Shown here in pieces: positions 1 to 9,690 of a stretch of 64,000 nucleotides of DNA; positions within the stretch are counted from its first letter, which is position 1, and each line of letters opens with the position of its first letter. The notes under the pieces were generated by a model, which was not told where the DNA came from, searched no databases, and worked only from the letters and a program-made list of their open reading frames with translations. The stretch covers positions 8,873-72,872 of the forward strand of contig CAZDGF010000005.1 of NCBI GenBank assembly GCA_964505065.1, in the 5' to 3' direction. The translations under genes were made by a program, and so were the position numbers. Source of the stretch: JABMMZ01 sp964505065 (GTDB lineage: Bacteria; Bacteroidota; Bacteroidia; NS11-12g; UBA955).

Positions 1-345
1 TATATTGTAGGGTGTTTTTGTAAAATCTACCTCCGCCTCAAAAGTATGCTGCTCGTAGCCTGCATTGCTATATTGGTTTTGCTTATTGCAAGGGTTGCCG
101 CAGGTATCGTATAGTTTTATAATACTTGTGCGTGTGTAGTTTACAGCCACAGTATATGCCCCACCAATTACTTCGGTATTATACAAAGTATTTAAAACAT
201 CTCCACTGCATTGGCGATACACCACAGCCGTAAGTTTATATTTATTTGTACCTATTAGTTTATAATACAGTTCGCCCCCAGCTATAGTTTGGGCTTGGCA
301 GCATATACAAGCTAAAAATAAGGCAATAAGTATATGTTTTTTCAT
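1..345 (-). CDS. Large secreted surface protein, N-terminal part (runs off left edge)
   Basis: The first 115 codons of a protein that continues beyond the window. Residues 1-19 (MKKHILIALFLACICCQAQ) form a Sec signal peptide. The mature chain opens with GGELYYKLIG at residues 23-32 and then a TAVVYRQC stretch. From memory of the family, this resembles the opening domain of very large Bacteroidota proteins that carry PKD repeats and are exported by the type IX system. The C-terminal sorting domain is outside the window, so that part is inference. A CGNPC cysteine pair is visible. A TAATTTTG box at 355-362 lies only 9 bases upstream of the ATG. Confidence 0.7.
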   Translation of the reverse strand, partial: MKKHILIALFLACICCQAQTIAGGELYYKLIGTNKYKLTAVVYRQCSGDVLNTLYNTEVIGGAYTVAVNYTRTSIIKLYDTCGNPCNKQNQYSNAGYEQHTFEAEVDFTKTPYNI

Positions 346-460
346 AATATTAAACAAAATTAGGCTATTGAATAAGAATAAGATTCTACGAAAGGTAAAT
401 TTTACCCAAATATTACAGAAGAAATAAATACAAATCGGATGTAAAAGTCATTCATAATTT

Positions 461-496
461 AAAAAAAAGCCCTTCAACATCAATTGAAGGGCTTTT
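461..496 (-). terminator. Intrinsic terminator of the act operon
   Basis: A 13-bp perfect stem (465-477 with 484-496) with a 6-base loop; read on the minus strand it ends in a run of eight T (461-468). It lies 24 bases past the actF stop codon, so the operon ends here and does not continue into cytochrome oxidase genes. Confidence 0.9.
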
Positions 497-519
497 GTAA
501 TATCTTCTAATAAGAAACT

Positions 520-2016
520 TTATACACCCACATCGTGGTGTGCGCTTTCTTCTATATACGGATGGTTTATAGCTACTAATCCTTTTTTGCTTAATGCTGT
601 AAGTACCCAATAAATAAATACACCTGCAAAAAACAAAGTCATACCCACTTCTAAAAAGCCTATTTGCGCTTGTTTATCTATTGTGCCAGGCATAAGCATT
701 AGCCATAAATCGTTCCAATGCCCAACCAATATACAAATAGCTACAAAAGTTAATATTTTAGGATTGCGTTTGTTGTTTCTTGTCATCAATACCAAGAAAG
801 GAATTAAGAAATTTAATACCAAATTGGCAAAAAAGCTAATTTTAAAAGGCATTTCCCAACGTTTGTAAAAATAAACGCTCTCCTCTGGAATATTGGCATA
901 CCATATCAATAAGAATTGAGATAACCATAAGTATGTCCAAAAAATAGAGAAGGCAAACATAAACTTACCTAAATCGTGAATATGCTCGTCTGTTATCAAT
1001 TTCAAATAGCCATTTCTTCTTAAATACAATACAAATAAAGCAATAATAGAAATACAACTAACCCATGCAGTAGCAAAATTGTATAAACTAAACATGGTGC
1101 TATACCAATGCGCATCTACAGCCATAGCCACTATCCAACTTAATATAGAAAGTGTAAAACCGAATATTACGGTAAAAGCAGCAGAGTATGTAATTCCTTT
1201 TTTGAAGAATACCAAGCCACCCTCTTTGTCTTCTGTTTGAGATAAGCCTCTTAATTTTTTCCCAAATAGCCACCATACCAATGGAATAGTTACCAAGAAA
1301 GAAACCACCATTGTAGTATTCAAAAACCATTTTTTATTGTCTAATACTTTATCAAAGCCTACATCATCTCTGGTTAAATGTAAATGCTCGTAATGTACCC
1401 AATGGTAAATATTTGCACCATCTAAAAAGAAAACCAATAATAAAATAATTGCACCTACAGGAATAAAAGTACTTATAGCTTGTGGCACACGGATAAAAGC
1501 AATAGCCCAACCAGCATTGGCTATATATTGTAATGCAAAAAAGAATAAACCGCATACAGAAATTAACAATATAAAATAACCATTCAATAGCAAGTTTACA
1601 TATACTCTGGTGTACCAAGGTTTGGCATGTTCTTGTACAATTGGGTGCAATACTTCATTGTTATGTGAAGTATCTATACCTGTAATGCTTACACTACTTG
1701 TACTTGCGTGGTCTTTAGGTTTATTATTAATTTGGTTAGCATGCGTTTCAGTAGCAGCCATTGTATGCATAGAATCTGTATGAGTAGAATCAGTAGAAAC
1801 AGCCAAAACAGTTTTTTCATGTTCGTGCGTTTCTGCTACGGCAGCTTCTGTATGATGGTTTTTAGCATCAGCATGTGTATCGTGTTTTGGAATTGTAACT
1901 ATACCTATAATGGTAAGCACCAAGCCAATAATAATTAATGCCAAACATAAAGTTTTCGTTTTTTTAGGAAACTGAAATTGCTCTTGTTCTATATGTATTT
2001 TGTGTCCGTGACCCAT
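520..2016 (-). CDS. actF: Alternative complex III subunit ActF (NrfD-like quinone-binding membrane subunit)
   Basis: Last gene of the act operon, 498 residues, 19 bases after actE. ActF is a polytopic inner-membrane subunit of the quinol:cytochrome c (or HiPIP) oxidoreductase called alternative complex III. Hydrophobic helices are visible from about residue 22 to the end, with the main bundle starting near residue 135. Odd feature: between the first and second helices (about residues 44-125) there is a polar insertion very rich in histidine, with HHTEAA, THEHEK and similar runs, expected on one side of the membrane. Function is assigned mainly from operon position and NrfD-like character. Confidence 0.9.
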   Translation of the reverse strand: MGHGHKIHIEQEQFQFPKKTKTLCLALIIIGLVLTIIGIVTIPKHDTHADAKNHHTEAAVAETHEHEKTVLAVSTDSTHTDSMHTMAATETHANQINNKPKDHASTSSVSITGIDTSHNNEVLHPIVQEHAKPWYTRVYVNLLLNGYFILLISVCGLFFFALQYIANAGWAIAFIRVPQAISTFIPVGAIILLLVFFLDGANIYHWVHYEHLHLTRDDVGFDKVLDNKKWFLNTTMVVSFLVTIPLVWWLFGKKLRGLSQTEDKEGGLVFFKKGITYSAAFTVIFGFTLSILSWIVAMAVDAHWYSTMFSLYNFATAWVSCISIIALFVLYLRRNGYLKLITDEHIHDLGKFMFAFSIFWTYLWLSQFLLIWYANIPEESVYFYKRWEMPFKISFFANLVLNFLIPFLVLMTRNNKRNPKILTFVAICILVGHWNDLWLMLMPGTIDKQAQIGFLEVGMTLFFAGVFIYWVLTALSKKGLVAINHPYIEESAHHDVGV

Positions 2017-2035
2017 AATGTGCTTTATACTTTAA

Positions 2036-2833
2036 TTATTTTTTTGAACCTTTACCTTTAATATTTTTCGTTTCTTTTTTAGGATTAGCCATTAGTTTAG
2101 CCAATTCATCTTTATCGTCCTTTAATACCTCTATAGTTTTAATATTACCATTCATAACTTGAGTATTTCCTGTAGGCAAACCCATACTATTTTCTGCTGC
2201 CGATTCATATTTAGCTTCTACCGCTTCTGGAATATTTCCAGTTGTATCTGCCATACTCAAACGTTTTACATACGATAATACCATCCATCTTTCTTTAGGA
2301 TTTAACGCAGATGCATAGCTGCCCATATTGTTTTTTCCATAGGTTATTACATGGTAAGCTTTGCCTATGCTATAATTAGCCTCTGCAAATTTGGTTTTAT
2401 AATTTGCCCAACTTGGTTTCAATGTAGCTTGTTTAGAAGATACCGAACCATCATTGCCGCCTTTTTCGCCATGGCATACAGCACAATAAATACCATACAA
2501 TCTTTCGCCTTCTTTTTGTTCTTTTAAAGTTAAAAATGGCATAGTTAAAGCGTTTGATGCTTCGTAACCTTCGTTTGTATTGTCAAAATTGTATTTGTAA
2601 TCCAATTGTCCTTCGGCCACAGTGCCTGCCGCAGGCTCTCTCATGCTCATAAAATATGGATTGTAACGGTATTTGCTGCTATCTTCAAATTGGCTGTAAG
2701 CCTCATAGCCTTTAGAGTAATACATATCTGGGGCATACTCTATACCTGTATTGTTTCCACTTGATTTTAAAAAACAAGAAGAAAGAGAAACCAAAGCCGT
2801 TACGCTAAAAAGTATTAATATATTTTGCTTCAT
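2036..2833 (-). CDS. actE: Alternative complex III subunit ActE, monohaem cytochrome c lipoprotein
   Basis: 265 residues. The N-terminus is a lipoprotein signal with the lipobox LSSC, acylated Cys at residue 20. One c-type haem site, CAVCH, lies at residues 117-121, and the methionine in NNMGSYAS further on is a likely sixth ligand, as in class I cytochromes c. In the complex ActE passes electrons from the multihaem ActA towards the terminal oxidase. The C-terminal tail is lysine-rich. It lies between actD and actF with gaps of about 20 bases, consistent with a single transcript. Confidence 0.92.
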   Translation of the reverse strand: MKQNILILFSVTALVSLSSCFLKSSGNNTGIEYAPDMYYSKGYEAYSQFEDSSKYRYNPYFMSMREPAAGTVAEGQLDYKYNFDNTNEGYEASNALTMPFLTLKEQKEGERLYGIYCAVCHGEKGGNDGSVSSKQATLKPSWANYKTKFAEANYSIGKAYHVITYGKNNMGSYASALNPKERWMVLSYVKRLSMADTTGNIPEAVEAKYESAAENSMGLPTGNTQVMNGNIKTIEVLKDDKDELAKLMANPKKETKNIKGKGSKK

Positions 2834-2857
2834 TTATTCTTTTTCGTTAAAATTTAT

Positions 2858-3448
2858 TTAAGCTGTTTTAGCTATAAGTTTATCTTCAAAATCATCATAT
2901 CCAAAATTGGTTCTTTCTTTTACCTCTACAGCACCGCCATTGTACAACCAATTGTTAATTTCTGTTTTGTTGTCATTTTCGCCATCGGTAGCTATAGCCA
3001 CAATCATTCTATCGTCTGTTTGGCGCATATCTATTCTTTCTGAAGGCAATTTGCCGTGCAACATTTTATTGCGTATAAAAAACAATATGGCTATACCATA
3101 AGCAGTAAACAATACGCTCATTTCAAACAAAACTGGCATATAACTTACACCTACTGTAGGCTTACCTCCAATTATAATTGGCCAATCTACACGCATCATA
3201 TAATATTGCATTGTAAATGCCAAAGTAAAACCTACGCAGCCACACATAAAAGCACCTAATGGCAACAATGAGCGTTTCAAACCCATAGCTTTTTCAATAC
3301 CATGTATAGGAAAAGGTGAGTAGCAATCTATAATTTTTGCACCGCTTGAATGTATTTTTCCAACGGTTTCCAAAAACATATCAGGATTTTCAAATATCCC
3401 AAATGTTACGCTTTTATTTCTATCTAAAAATAATTTTTTATCTATCAT
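2858..3448 (-). CDS. actD: Alternative complex III subunit ActD (DUF3341 family)
   Basis: 196 residues with two central transmembrane helices (about residues 70-95 and 105-127) flanked by soluble segments. The sequence DCYSPFPIHGIEKAMG near residue 41 is typical of the DUF3341 family, which supplies the small ActD membrane anchor of alternative complex III. It binds no cofactor in known complexes. It is 21 bases downstream of actC and 24 bases upstream of actE in the same operon. Confidence 0.93.
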   Translation of the reverse strand: MIDKKLFLDRNKSVTFGIFENPDMFLETVGKIHSSGAKIIDCYSPFPIHGIEKAMGLKRSLLPLGAFMCGCVGFTLAFTMQYYMMRVDWPIIIGGKPTVGVSYMPVLFEMSVLFTAYGIAILFFIRNKMLHGKLPSERIDMRQTDDRMIVAIATDGENDNKTEINNWLYNGGAVEVKERTNFGYDDFEDKLIAKTA

Positions 3449-3469
3449 TTATCTGTTGTTTTAAAATGA

Positions 3470-4822
3470 TTATTCTCTGTTTTTCAAAATACTCTTAACC
3501 TCGCTCATATTAATAACTGGTAAAAACTTAGCAAATAAAAAGAAGCAAGTAAAGAACAAGCCAAATGTACCAAGGAATAAACCTATTTCTACCCAAGTAG
3601 GCGAGTACATTACCCAACCTGATGGTAAATATTCTCTGTGCAGAGAAGTTACAATAATTACAAAACGCTCAAACCACATACCCACGTTTACCACTATAGA
3701 AAGCATAAAAATAAACCAAGGCGTTGTACGAGCCCATTTAAACCAAAATACTTGAGGGGCTATTAAGTTACAAGTCATCATACTCCAATATGCCCAAGCA
3801 TAAGGACCAAAGGCTCTATTTGTAAAAGCATATTGCTCATACTCCACACCAGAATAAGCAGCTACAAAAAACTCTGTAATATAAGCCAAACCAACCATTG
3901 TACCAGTTAGCATTACTACCTTACACATAGCTTCTAAATGCCCAATAGTTATGTAATCTTGATAGTTCATTACCTTACGGGCAATAACCAAAAGCGTAAG
4001 CACCATACCAAAACCAGAGAAAATAGCACCAGCCACAAAATATGGCGGAAATATTGTTGTATGCCAACCTGGTACTACCGAGGTTGCAAAGTCCATAGAT
4101 ACAATAGTGTGAACAGAAAGTACAAGTGGTGTTGAAACGCCAGCTAATATCAATGAAACTACTTCATATCTGTTCCAAGTTCTTACAGAACCTGTCCAGC
4201 CCATTGAAAAGAAATTATACCAAAATTTTCTACCTTTGGTTACAGCTCTATCTCTAATTGTTGCTAAATCGGGTATCATACCTAAATACCAAAATACCAA
4301 TGATACAGAGAAATAAGTAGAAATTGCAAACACGTCCCATAACAAAGGCGAGTGGAAATTTACCCATAATGAACCAAAAGCATTTGGCAATGGAAATACC
4401 CAATACATACCTACCCATATTCTACCCATGTGAAACAATGGGAAAATAGCCGCACACATTACCGCAAATATCGTCATAGCCTCTGCCGAGCGGTTGATAG
4501 ACATACGCCATTTTTGACGGAATAATAATAATATTGCCGAAATCAAAGTACCTGCGTGACCAATACCCACCCAAAATACGAAATTGGTAATATCCCAACC
4601 CCATTGTACAGATTTATTGATACCCCAAGTACCAATACCCACATACAATGTTACAAATAATGAAAGTCCTAATAGACCTAAAAAAACTAATGAAATAAGA
4701 AAACCAACTTTCCATGACATAGAAGGTTTATTTTCAATGGGGCGGCATATTTCGGTTGTAACATCGTGTAATGTTTTATCGCCTGTTACAAGCTGTGGCC
4801 TTATAATTGAATCGTGAATCAT
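3470..4822 (-). CDS. actC: Alternative complex III subunit ActC (NrfD/PsrC-like quinone-binding membrane subunit)
   Basis: 450 residues, about ten hydrophobic helices, NrfD/PsrC family. ActC forms the menaquinol oxidation site at the membrane next to the iron-sulfur subunit ActB. Conserved-looking stretches include WGWDITNFVFWVGIGHAGT (about residues 78-96) and FWYNFFSMGWTGSVRTW in the middle. It follows actB after 29 bases. Length and order agree with other Bacteroidota act operons. Confidence 0.93.
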   Translation of the reverse strand: MIHDSIIRPQLVTGDKTLHDVTTEICRPIENKPSMSWKVGFLISLVFLGLLGLSLFVTLYVGIGTWGINKSVQWGWDITNFVFWVGIGHAGTLISAILLLFRQKWRMSINRSAEAMTIFAVMCAAIFPLFHMGRIWVGMYWVFPLPNAFGSLWVNFHSPLLWDVFAISTYFSVSLVFWYLGMIPDLATIRDRAVTKGRKFWYNFFSMGWTGSVRTWNRYEVVSLILAGVSTPLVLSVHTIVSMDFATSVVPGWHTTIFPPYFVAGAIFSGFGMVLTLLVIARKVMNYQDYITIGHLEAMCKVVMLTGTMVGLAYITEFFVAAYSGVEYEQYAFTNRAFGPYAWAYWSMMTCNLIAPQVFWFKWARTTPWFIFMLSIVVNVGMWFERFVIIVTSLHREYLPSGWVMYSPTWVEIGLFLGTFGLFFTCFFLFAKFLPVINMSEVKSILKNRE

Positions 4823-4851
4823 TGATTGGTTATTTTATTATAAATGAATGT

Positions 4852-7800
4852 TTATGCTTTTACTGAATCTATGTTTCTTACTTTGGTTAAATATTTAACT
4901 GATGATTGTACGTTTAACTCTTCTAAAACTCTGAAAGAGCGTTCGTTTTTAAATAATTTGCGTATTTCGCTATTTTCATCGTTTACATCGCCAAATACAA
5001 TTGCGCCTGAAGGGCAGCTTCTTTGACAAGCTGTTTTAGCATCGCCATCTTTTAGCGTTCTGCGCTCGCGTTTAGCTTTTACTTTAGCTGCTTGTATGCT
5101 TTGAACACACATGCTGCATTTTTCCATAACCCCACGTGTACGCACTGTTACATCTGGATTGATAACCATTTTACCCAAATCATTGTTGAAATGGAAATCA
5201 AAAGCATTGTTATCATTGTATCTAAACCAGTTGAAACGTCTTACTTTGTATGGACAGTTGTTAGCACAATATTTTGTACCAATACAACGGTTGTATGTCA
5301 TTTGGTTTAAGCCTTCTGTGCTATGTGTAGTTGCCAATACTGGGCATACAGTTTCGCAAGGGGCATTACCACAATGTTGGCACATCATTGGCTGGTGCAT
5401 TACTTTTACATTTTCCCAATGCTCAAATTGGCTACCTTTTGCTTTTTCATCTGCTTTTTCTAAACCTTTTTCTTTGGTAATAAATTCGCCTTCGTATTGC
5501 GAATCTTCTTTATCTACCAAATGTTTGCTATCTTTAAAAGAGAAATATCTATCTACACGTATCCAGTGCATTTCTCTGCGTTTTCTTACTTCTGCTCTGC
5601 CTACTACAGGTACGTTATTTTCAATACTACAACTAATTAAGCAAGAGCCACAACCAGTACAAGCATTCAAATCTATAGCCATAGCCCAATGGTGGTTTGG
5701 CGCACCATCTTTTTTATAATCTTTGGTTTCCCATAGGGTATATAAATGTGCTTGTGGCTTATCGTTTCCTGCATTTGGACTCTTTTTATAAGCCTCTAAA
5801 TTGGTTTCTCTAACTAAGTCTCTACCTTCAATATGATGATGCGTTTGAGTTTGAGCCAATTCATATTTTGCTTCAGCTTTTTCTAATTTAACACCATTTA
5901 TTACATAGCTTTGAGTGCCATTTTGCGCACCTATTAAAGGAAAAGCATTTTGACCAATTGATTCAAACTTGCCTTTTTCGCCCACTTTTCCTGTTCTGCC
6001 ATAGCCTATAGCTAAACCAATGGTATTATTGGTTTGCCCTGGTTGAATAAATACTGGTAATTCAGTTAATGTTTTGCCATTTACAGTAATATTTACAGTA
6101 TCGCCATTTTGTATCTCTTTGCTTTCTGCCAATGCTTTTGGCAATGAAATATAATTATCCCAAGTTACTTTGCTCATTGGGTCGGGCATCTCTTGTAGCC
6201 AAGGATTATTACTTAATGCACCATCTAATATGGCTATATTTTGATAAAGTACTAAATCTATAGCATCTTTTTTACCAATTGTTTTTTCTAAATCGGGTAC
6301 AAGACTATTCAATGCTACTGCAAAAGAAGGCACAGTTTGTGGTTTTGCAGGTAAAATATATACACCATCATGCAGAGCTTTGTTGAAAGATGCATCATCT
6401 GCCAAGCCCATTGTAGCCCATAAATTGCGCATATACAAATAGAAAGGTGCTGCTTCTTTATTTTGGTTTAAAATAGCTTTATTTTTTAACGTATCTTTTG
6501 TTTTATCAATTACAATACCTGCCCAAGTTAACAAACTCATTTGCGCTTGACGGGTATTAAATACGGGTGTAATTGTTGGTTGCATAAAATGATATGCACC
6601 TGCTTTTGGCTCTGCATCGCCCCAAGATTCTAAATAATGGTTATCTGTGGCAATGTATTGACACAATTCAGAAGTTTCATCTTTAGTAGTTGTAAATGCA
6701 ACAGAAAGTTTAGCCTGTTTTAAGCCTTTTACAAAAAGCTCACTTGCTGGATAATTGTAAACAGGATTGGTATTCCAAAAAATAACACCTGCATAAGCAC
6801 CTGCGCTAAAATCTTTTGCAAATTGTGCAAATTCAGCATCAATACCTTTCCATTGGTTGCTATAATTGTCTAAATCTATGGTAGAACCATAATTGTTTAA
6901 CAATAAATTGATACCATTTACAACTTTTTGAATATTTACATCATTGCTGCCAGATATAACCAAGCTACTGCCTTTTTCTTTCCATAAAGCATCGGCTGCT
7001 TGCTTAATTGCATTTCCTGCCAATTCGCCCGATTTGGTTATTTGTATTGGCGAGCCACCTGCTAATTTAGCTATTTCATTGTATAAAGAGGTAATATAAA
7101 TAGCCTCTTCCGATTGGCGCATTGGGAATCTATAATCGGCATTGCTACCACTTAATGAAAGATTACTTTCAAACTGAATGGTGCGGCTCATTTTGCCGTT
7201 TTCTGGTTTTCTATTTTTTGCCCAACCGCTGTTGTATTCGTTGGCAGAAAGCCAAGTGCCTAAATAATCGGCACCAAAACTAACAATAACCATAGCTTTA
7301 CCAAAATTATAGCTTGGTATTACTTGTTTGCCAAAAGAATCTTTATTGGCTAATAATATGCCGCTATAACTTACAGAATCGTAAGCAAAATGAGTTGTAT
7401 TGGTGAATTTTAATTTAAAATCGTTGATAACAGCTGTTGAAGACGGGCTATTAATAGTATTGGTAACCAATGCAATTTTACCACCAGCTGCTTGAATATC
7501 GTTTAATTTTTTGGTTATTTCAGCATCTAAAGTACCCCATTCGGTAATAGTTGCCTCTTTTTCAGAAATTTTTGCAGCACCTGTTAATCTTTCATTATCA
7601 TATAAACTTAAAACAGAGGCTTGCGCTAAAGCATTAGCAGAACCATTAGAAACAGGCGAGTTAAAATTACCATCTATTTTAATTGGTCGTCCTTCGCGTG
7701 TTTTAACATTTAAGCCAATTGCAGATGAGCCAATACCCAAAGTAGTATTGTAATAATTGGCTACACCTGGGGTTATTTCCTCTGGTTTTACCAAATATGG

Positions 7801-8034
7801 GACTACATTTCTAACAGGGGTTTTATTACAAGCAGCCAATGTAACTGCGGCAACACTAAAACCAAAAAATTTCAAGAAATCTCTTCTGTTAGAGTTTAAT
7901 CCCAACGAACTGTTTTCGCTAAACACTTCATCAAGTGGTAGGGCTTCATTAAATTCATTTTTTTGAGTAGCCAAAAATTCTTTGGTTCTCAATAATTCGT
8001 CTTCGCCTTTCCAATATAATTGTTTATTCGCCAT
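4852..8034 (-). CDS. actB: Alternative complex III subunit ActB (molybdopterin-oxidoreductase-like plus iron-sulfur domain)
   Basis: 1060 residues. A variant Tat signal is visible (RRDFLK at residues 50-55, followed by a hydrophobic run and LAAC at 66-69, so possibly also lipid-anchored). The long middle part resembles the molybdopterin oxidoreductase fold, which in known ActB proteins holds no cofactor. The C-terminal part is a ferredoxin-like domain with cysteine clusters CTGCGSCLISC (about residue 791), CQHCGNAPCETVCP (about 884), CIGTKYCANNCP (about 916) and CSMC (about 974). These match the three [4Fe-4S] and one [3Fe-4S] centres of ActB. It sits between actA and actC. Confidence 0.95.
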   Translation of the reverse strand: MANKQLYWKGEDELLRTKEFLATQKNEFNEALPLDEVFSENSSLGLNSNRRDFLKFFGFSVAAVTLAACNKTPVRNVVPYLVKPEEITPGVANYYNTTLGIGSSAIGLNVKTREGRPIKIDGNFNSPVSNGSANALAQASVLSLYDNERLTGAAKISEKEATITEWGTLDAEITKKLNDIQAAGGKIALVTNTINSPSSTAVINDFKLKFTNTTHFAYDSVSYSGILLANKDSFGKQVIPSYNFGKAMVIVSFGADYLGTWLSANEYNSGWAKNRKPENGKMSRTIQFESNLSLSGSNADYRFPMRQSEEAIYITSLYNEIAKLAGGSPIQITKSGELAGNAIKQAADALWKEKGSSLVISGSNDVNIQKVVNGINLLLNNYGSTIDLDNYSNQWKGIDAEFAQFAKDFSAGAYAGVIFWNTNPVYNYPASELFVKGLKQAKLSVAFTTTKDETSELCQYIATDNHYLESWGDAEPKAGAYHFMQPTITPVFNTRQAQMSLLTWAGIVIDKTKDTLKNKAILNQNKEAAPFYLYMRNLWATMGLADDASFNKALHDGVYILPAKPQTVPSFAVALNSLVPDLEKTIGKKDAIDLVLYQNIAILDGALSNNPWLQEMPDPMSKVTWDNYISLPKALAESKEIQNGDTVNITVNGKTLTELPVFIQPGQTNNTIGLAIGYGRTGKVGEKGKFESIGQNAFPLIGAQNGTQSYVINGVKLEKAEAKYELAQTQTHHHIEGRDLVRETNLEAYKKSPNAGNDKPQAHLYTLWETKDYKKDGAPNHHWAMAIDLNACTGCGSCLISCSIENNVPVVGRAEVRKRREMHWIRVDRYFSFKDSKHLVDKEDSQYEGEFITKEKGLEKADEKAKGSQFEHWENVKVMHQPMMCQHCGNAPCETVCPVLATTHSTEGLNQMTYNRCIGTKYCANNCPYKVRRFNWFRYNDNNAFDFHFNNDLGKMVINPDVTVRTRGVMEKCSMCVQSIQAAKVKAKRERRTLKDGDAKTACQRSCPSGAIVFGDVNDENSEIRKLFKNERSFRVLEELNVQSSVKYLTKVRNIDSVKA

Positions 8035-8082
8035 TTGTAGCCTAATGTTTTTTGTTGTTATTGTTAAATGTTTTTATAAAAA

Positions 8083-9423
8083 TTAATAGTGACATTTTGA
8101 GCATTCCAAAGCACCATTTTCTGCTGCAGTAATATTAATTTTACCATCTTTGGTATAATATTTACTGTAAGTAGAATTTTTATTTCCTTTTTCTGCTTTT
8201 ATTTTAGCATGTAATTTTTCGTAGTATGGGTTGTTTTCTACATCTATATTGCGTTCTCTGTGGCAATTGATACACCAGCCCATTTGCAATGTAGCATATT
8301 GTTGCACTACTTCCATTTCTTGTATTGGACCGTGGCAGGTTTGGCAAGTAACACCCGCTGTTTTTACGTGGTGGCTATGGTTAAATACGGCATGGTCGGG
8401 CAAGTTGTGTATTCTTATCCAACGCACAGGTTTAGCATTTGGTCCGTATTGTTGTCCTGCTGGTTTCTCTGGGTCGTAGTCCATGGCAGTATATATTTTT
8501 TTAATTTCTGGCGAAATTTCTCCATCGTATTTATCTCTTGCTTGAACACCTTTGTGGCAATTCATACAAGTATTTAGCGCAGGAATACTGGCTTGTTTGC
8601 TTTTTTCTACTGTGCTATGGCAATATTTACAATCTATATTATACTCGCCCGCATGTATTTTGTGCGAAAATTTAATGGGTTGCTCTGGCGCATAGCCTTG
8701 CTGAACAGCTACTTCGGTAACACCAAAATAAAAACCATAACTTGCTAATGCTAAAAGTACAATAACACCTATTGATATTTTAACAATTGTAGGATTACTT
8801 TTTTTCTTTAATTCTGCTTTTTTGATTTCCCAAGCACTTGGCGTAGCGTGTGCTTGTTCTTCTTCTCCCTCAATATCTCTAACAGATGCTTTTAAATTAT
8901 TTTTAGTTCTTCTTAATATATACAATACAATAGCCAAAGCTATAATTAAGAAAAGTAACATATACAAAGTAGTACTGCTGTAAAAACCACTACCTCCACC
9001 GCCATTTACTTCTTGAGGTGGTTTAGGTGTTGGTGTCCACTCCTTTAAATAAGTAATAATTAATTTTACATTTTCCTCGCCAAGGCTTTCAAAATTTGTC
9101 ATAGCAGCACCAGCAAATTCATTATAGATAGCAATTGCATCTTTATCGCCACTGGCTCTTAATTTTTCATTGTTGGTAATCCATTTTTGTAACCAAGCCT
9201 CTGTGCGCTTGCCAACCACGCCTTGCAGTGCAGGACCAGTTTGCTTAACATTCATGGCATGGCACGAGGTGCAATTTGCTTTAAATAATTCTTCTCCTTT
9301 TACACCTTCGGCACTCAAAGGCTTGCCTGCGGGCTGTGCATAGGTTGAAAGTTGAATGAAACAAATGAAAGCAAGCAGAAAGTATTTGGCTTGCAGTGTT
9401 TTATTGAATAGGTTTTTAACCAT
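8083..9423 (-). CDS. actA: Alternative complex III subunit ActA, multihaem cytochrome c with an extra N-terminal haem domain
   Basis: First gene of the operon. The ATG at 9421-9423 is chosen because it gives a clean signal peptide (MVKNLF...TYAQ) and because a TATATTTG box at 9463-9470 would place transcription start downstream of the more upstream ATGs at 9465 and 9453. Six CXXCH motifs are present: CTSCH (51-55) in an N-terminal class I cytochrome domain, then after a helix (about 153-171) and a second one (about 213-233) CKYCH, CMNCH, CQTCH, CINCH and CSKCH. The last five match the pentahaem ActA core; the first lies in an added domain. The protein ends two residues after the last haem site. 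Confidence 0.92.
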   Translation of the reverse strand: MVKNLFNKTLQAKYFLLAFICFIQLSTYAQPAGKPLSAEGVKGEELFKANCTSCHAMNVKQTGPALQGVVGKRTEAWLQKWITNNEKLRASGDKDAIAIYNEFAGAAMTNFESLGEENVKLIITYLKEWTPTPKPPQEVNGGGGSGFYSSTTLYMLLFLIIALAIVLYILRRTKNNLKASVRDIEGEEEQAHATPSAWEIKKAELKKKSNPTIVKISIGVIVLLALASYGFYFGVTEVAVQQGYAPEQPIKFSHKIHAGEYNIDCKYCHSTVEKSKQASIPALNTCMNCHKGVQARDKYDGEISPEIKKIYTAMDYDPEKPAGQQYGPNAKPVRWIRIHNLPDHAVFNHSHHVKTAGVTCQTCHGPIQEMEVVQQYATLQMGWCINCHRERNIDVENNPYYEKLHAKIKAEKGNKNSTYSKYYTKDGKINITAAENGALECSKCHY

Positions 9424-9462
9424 AAGATTTTTGACTGAAAAATGACAATTCATTACCAGCCG

Positions 9463-9470
9463 CAAATATA
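9463..9470 (-). promoter_or_regulatory. Possible promoter -7 box of the act operon
   Basis: TATATTTG read on the minus strand fits the Bacteroidota TAnnTTTG box, about 40 bases before the chosen actA start. No good -33 TTTG is seen at the right distance, so this is tentative. Confidence 0.35.
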
Positions 9471-9690
9471 TTGAGGATTAATTCAATGTTAAAACTATTT
9501 ATACACAATATTTTTAATTTAGAATAATTCTAATTATATAATTTAAGTATTTGAAAATGAATTATTTAAAACATATTCATTGTATTACTTAAAAATTGGA
9601 ATTTAAACATAAATTTAATAAAAACAAATTTAGGTTTAGGAAATTATATATGATATTTACGCAATGATAGTTGAGTTCAACAAACTTTCG

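Noticed and set aside
5111..5719. A 202-codon frame opposite actB
   Set aside because: Antisense shadow of the iron-sulfur domain.
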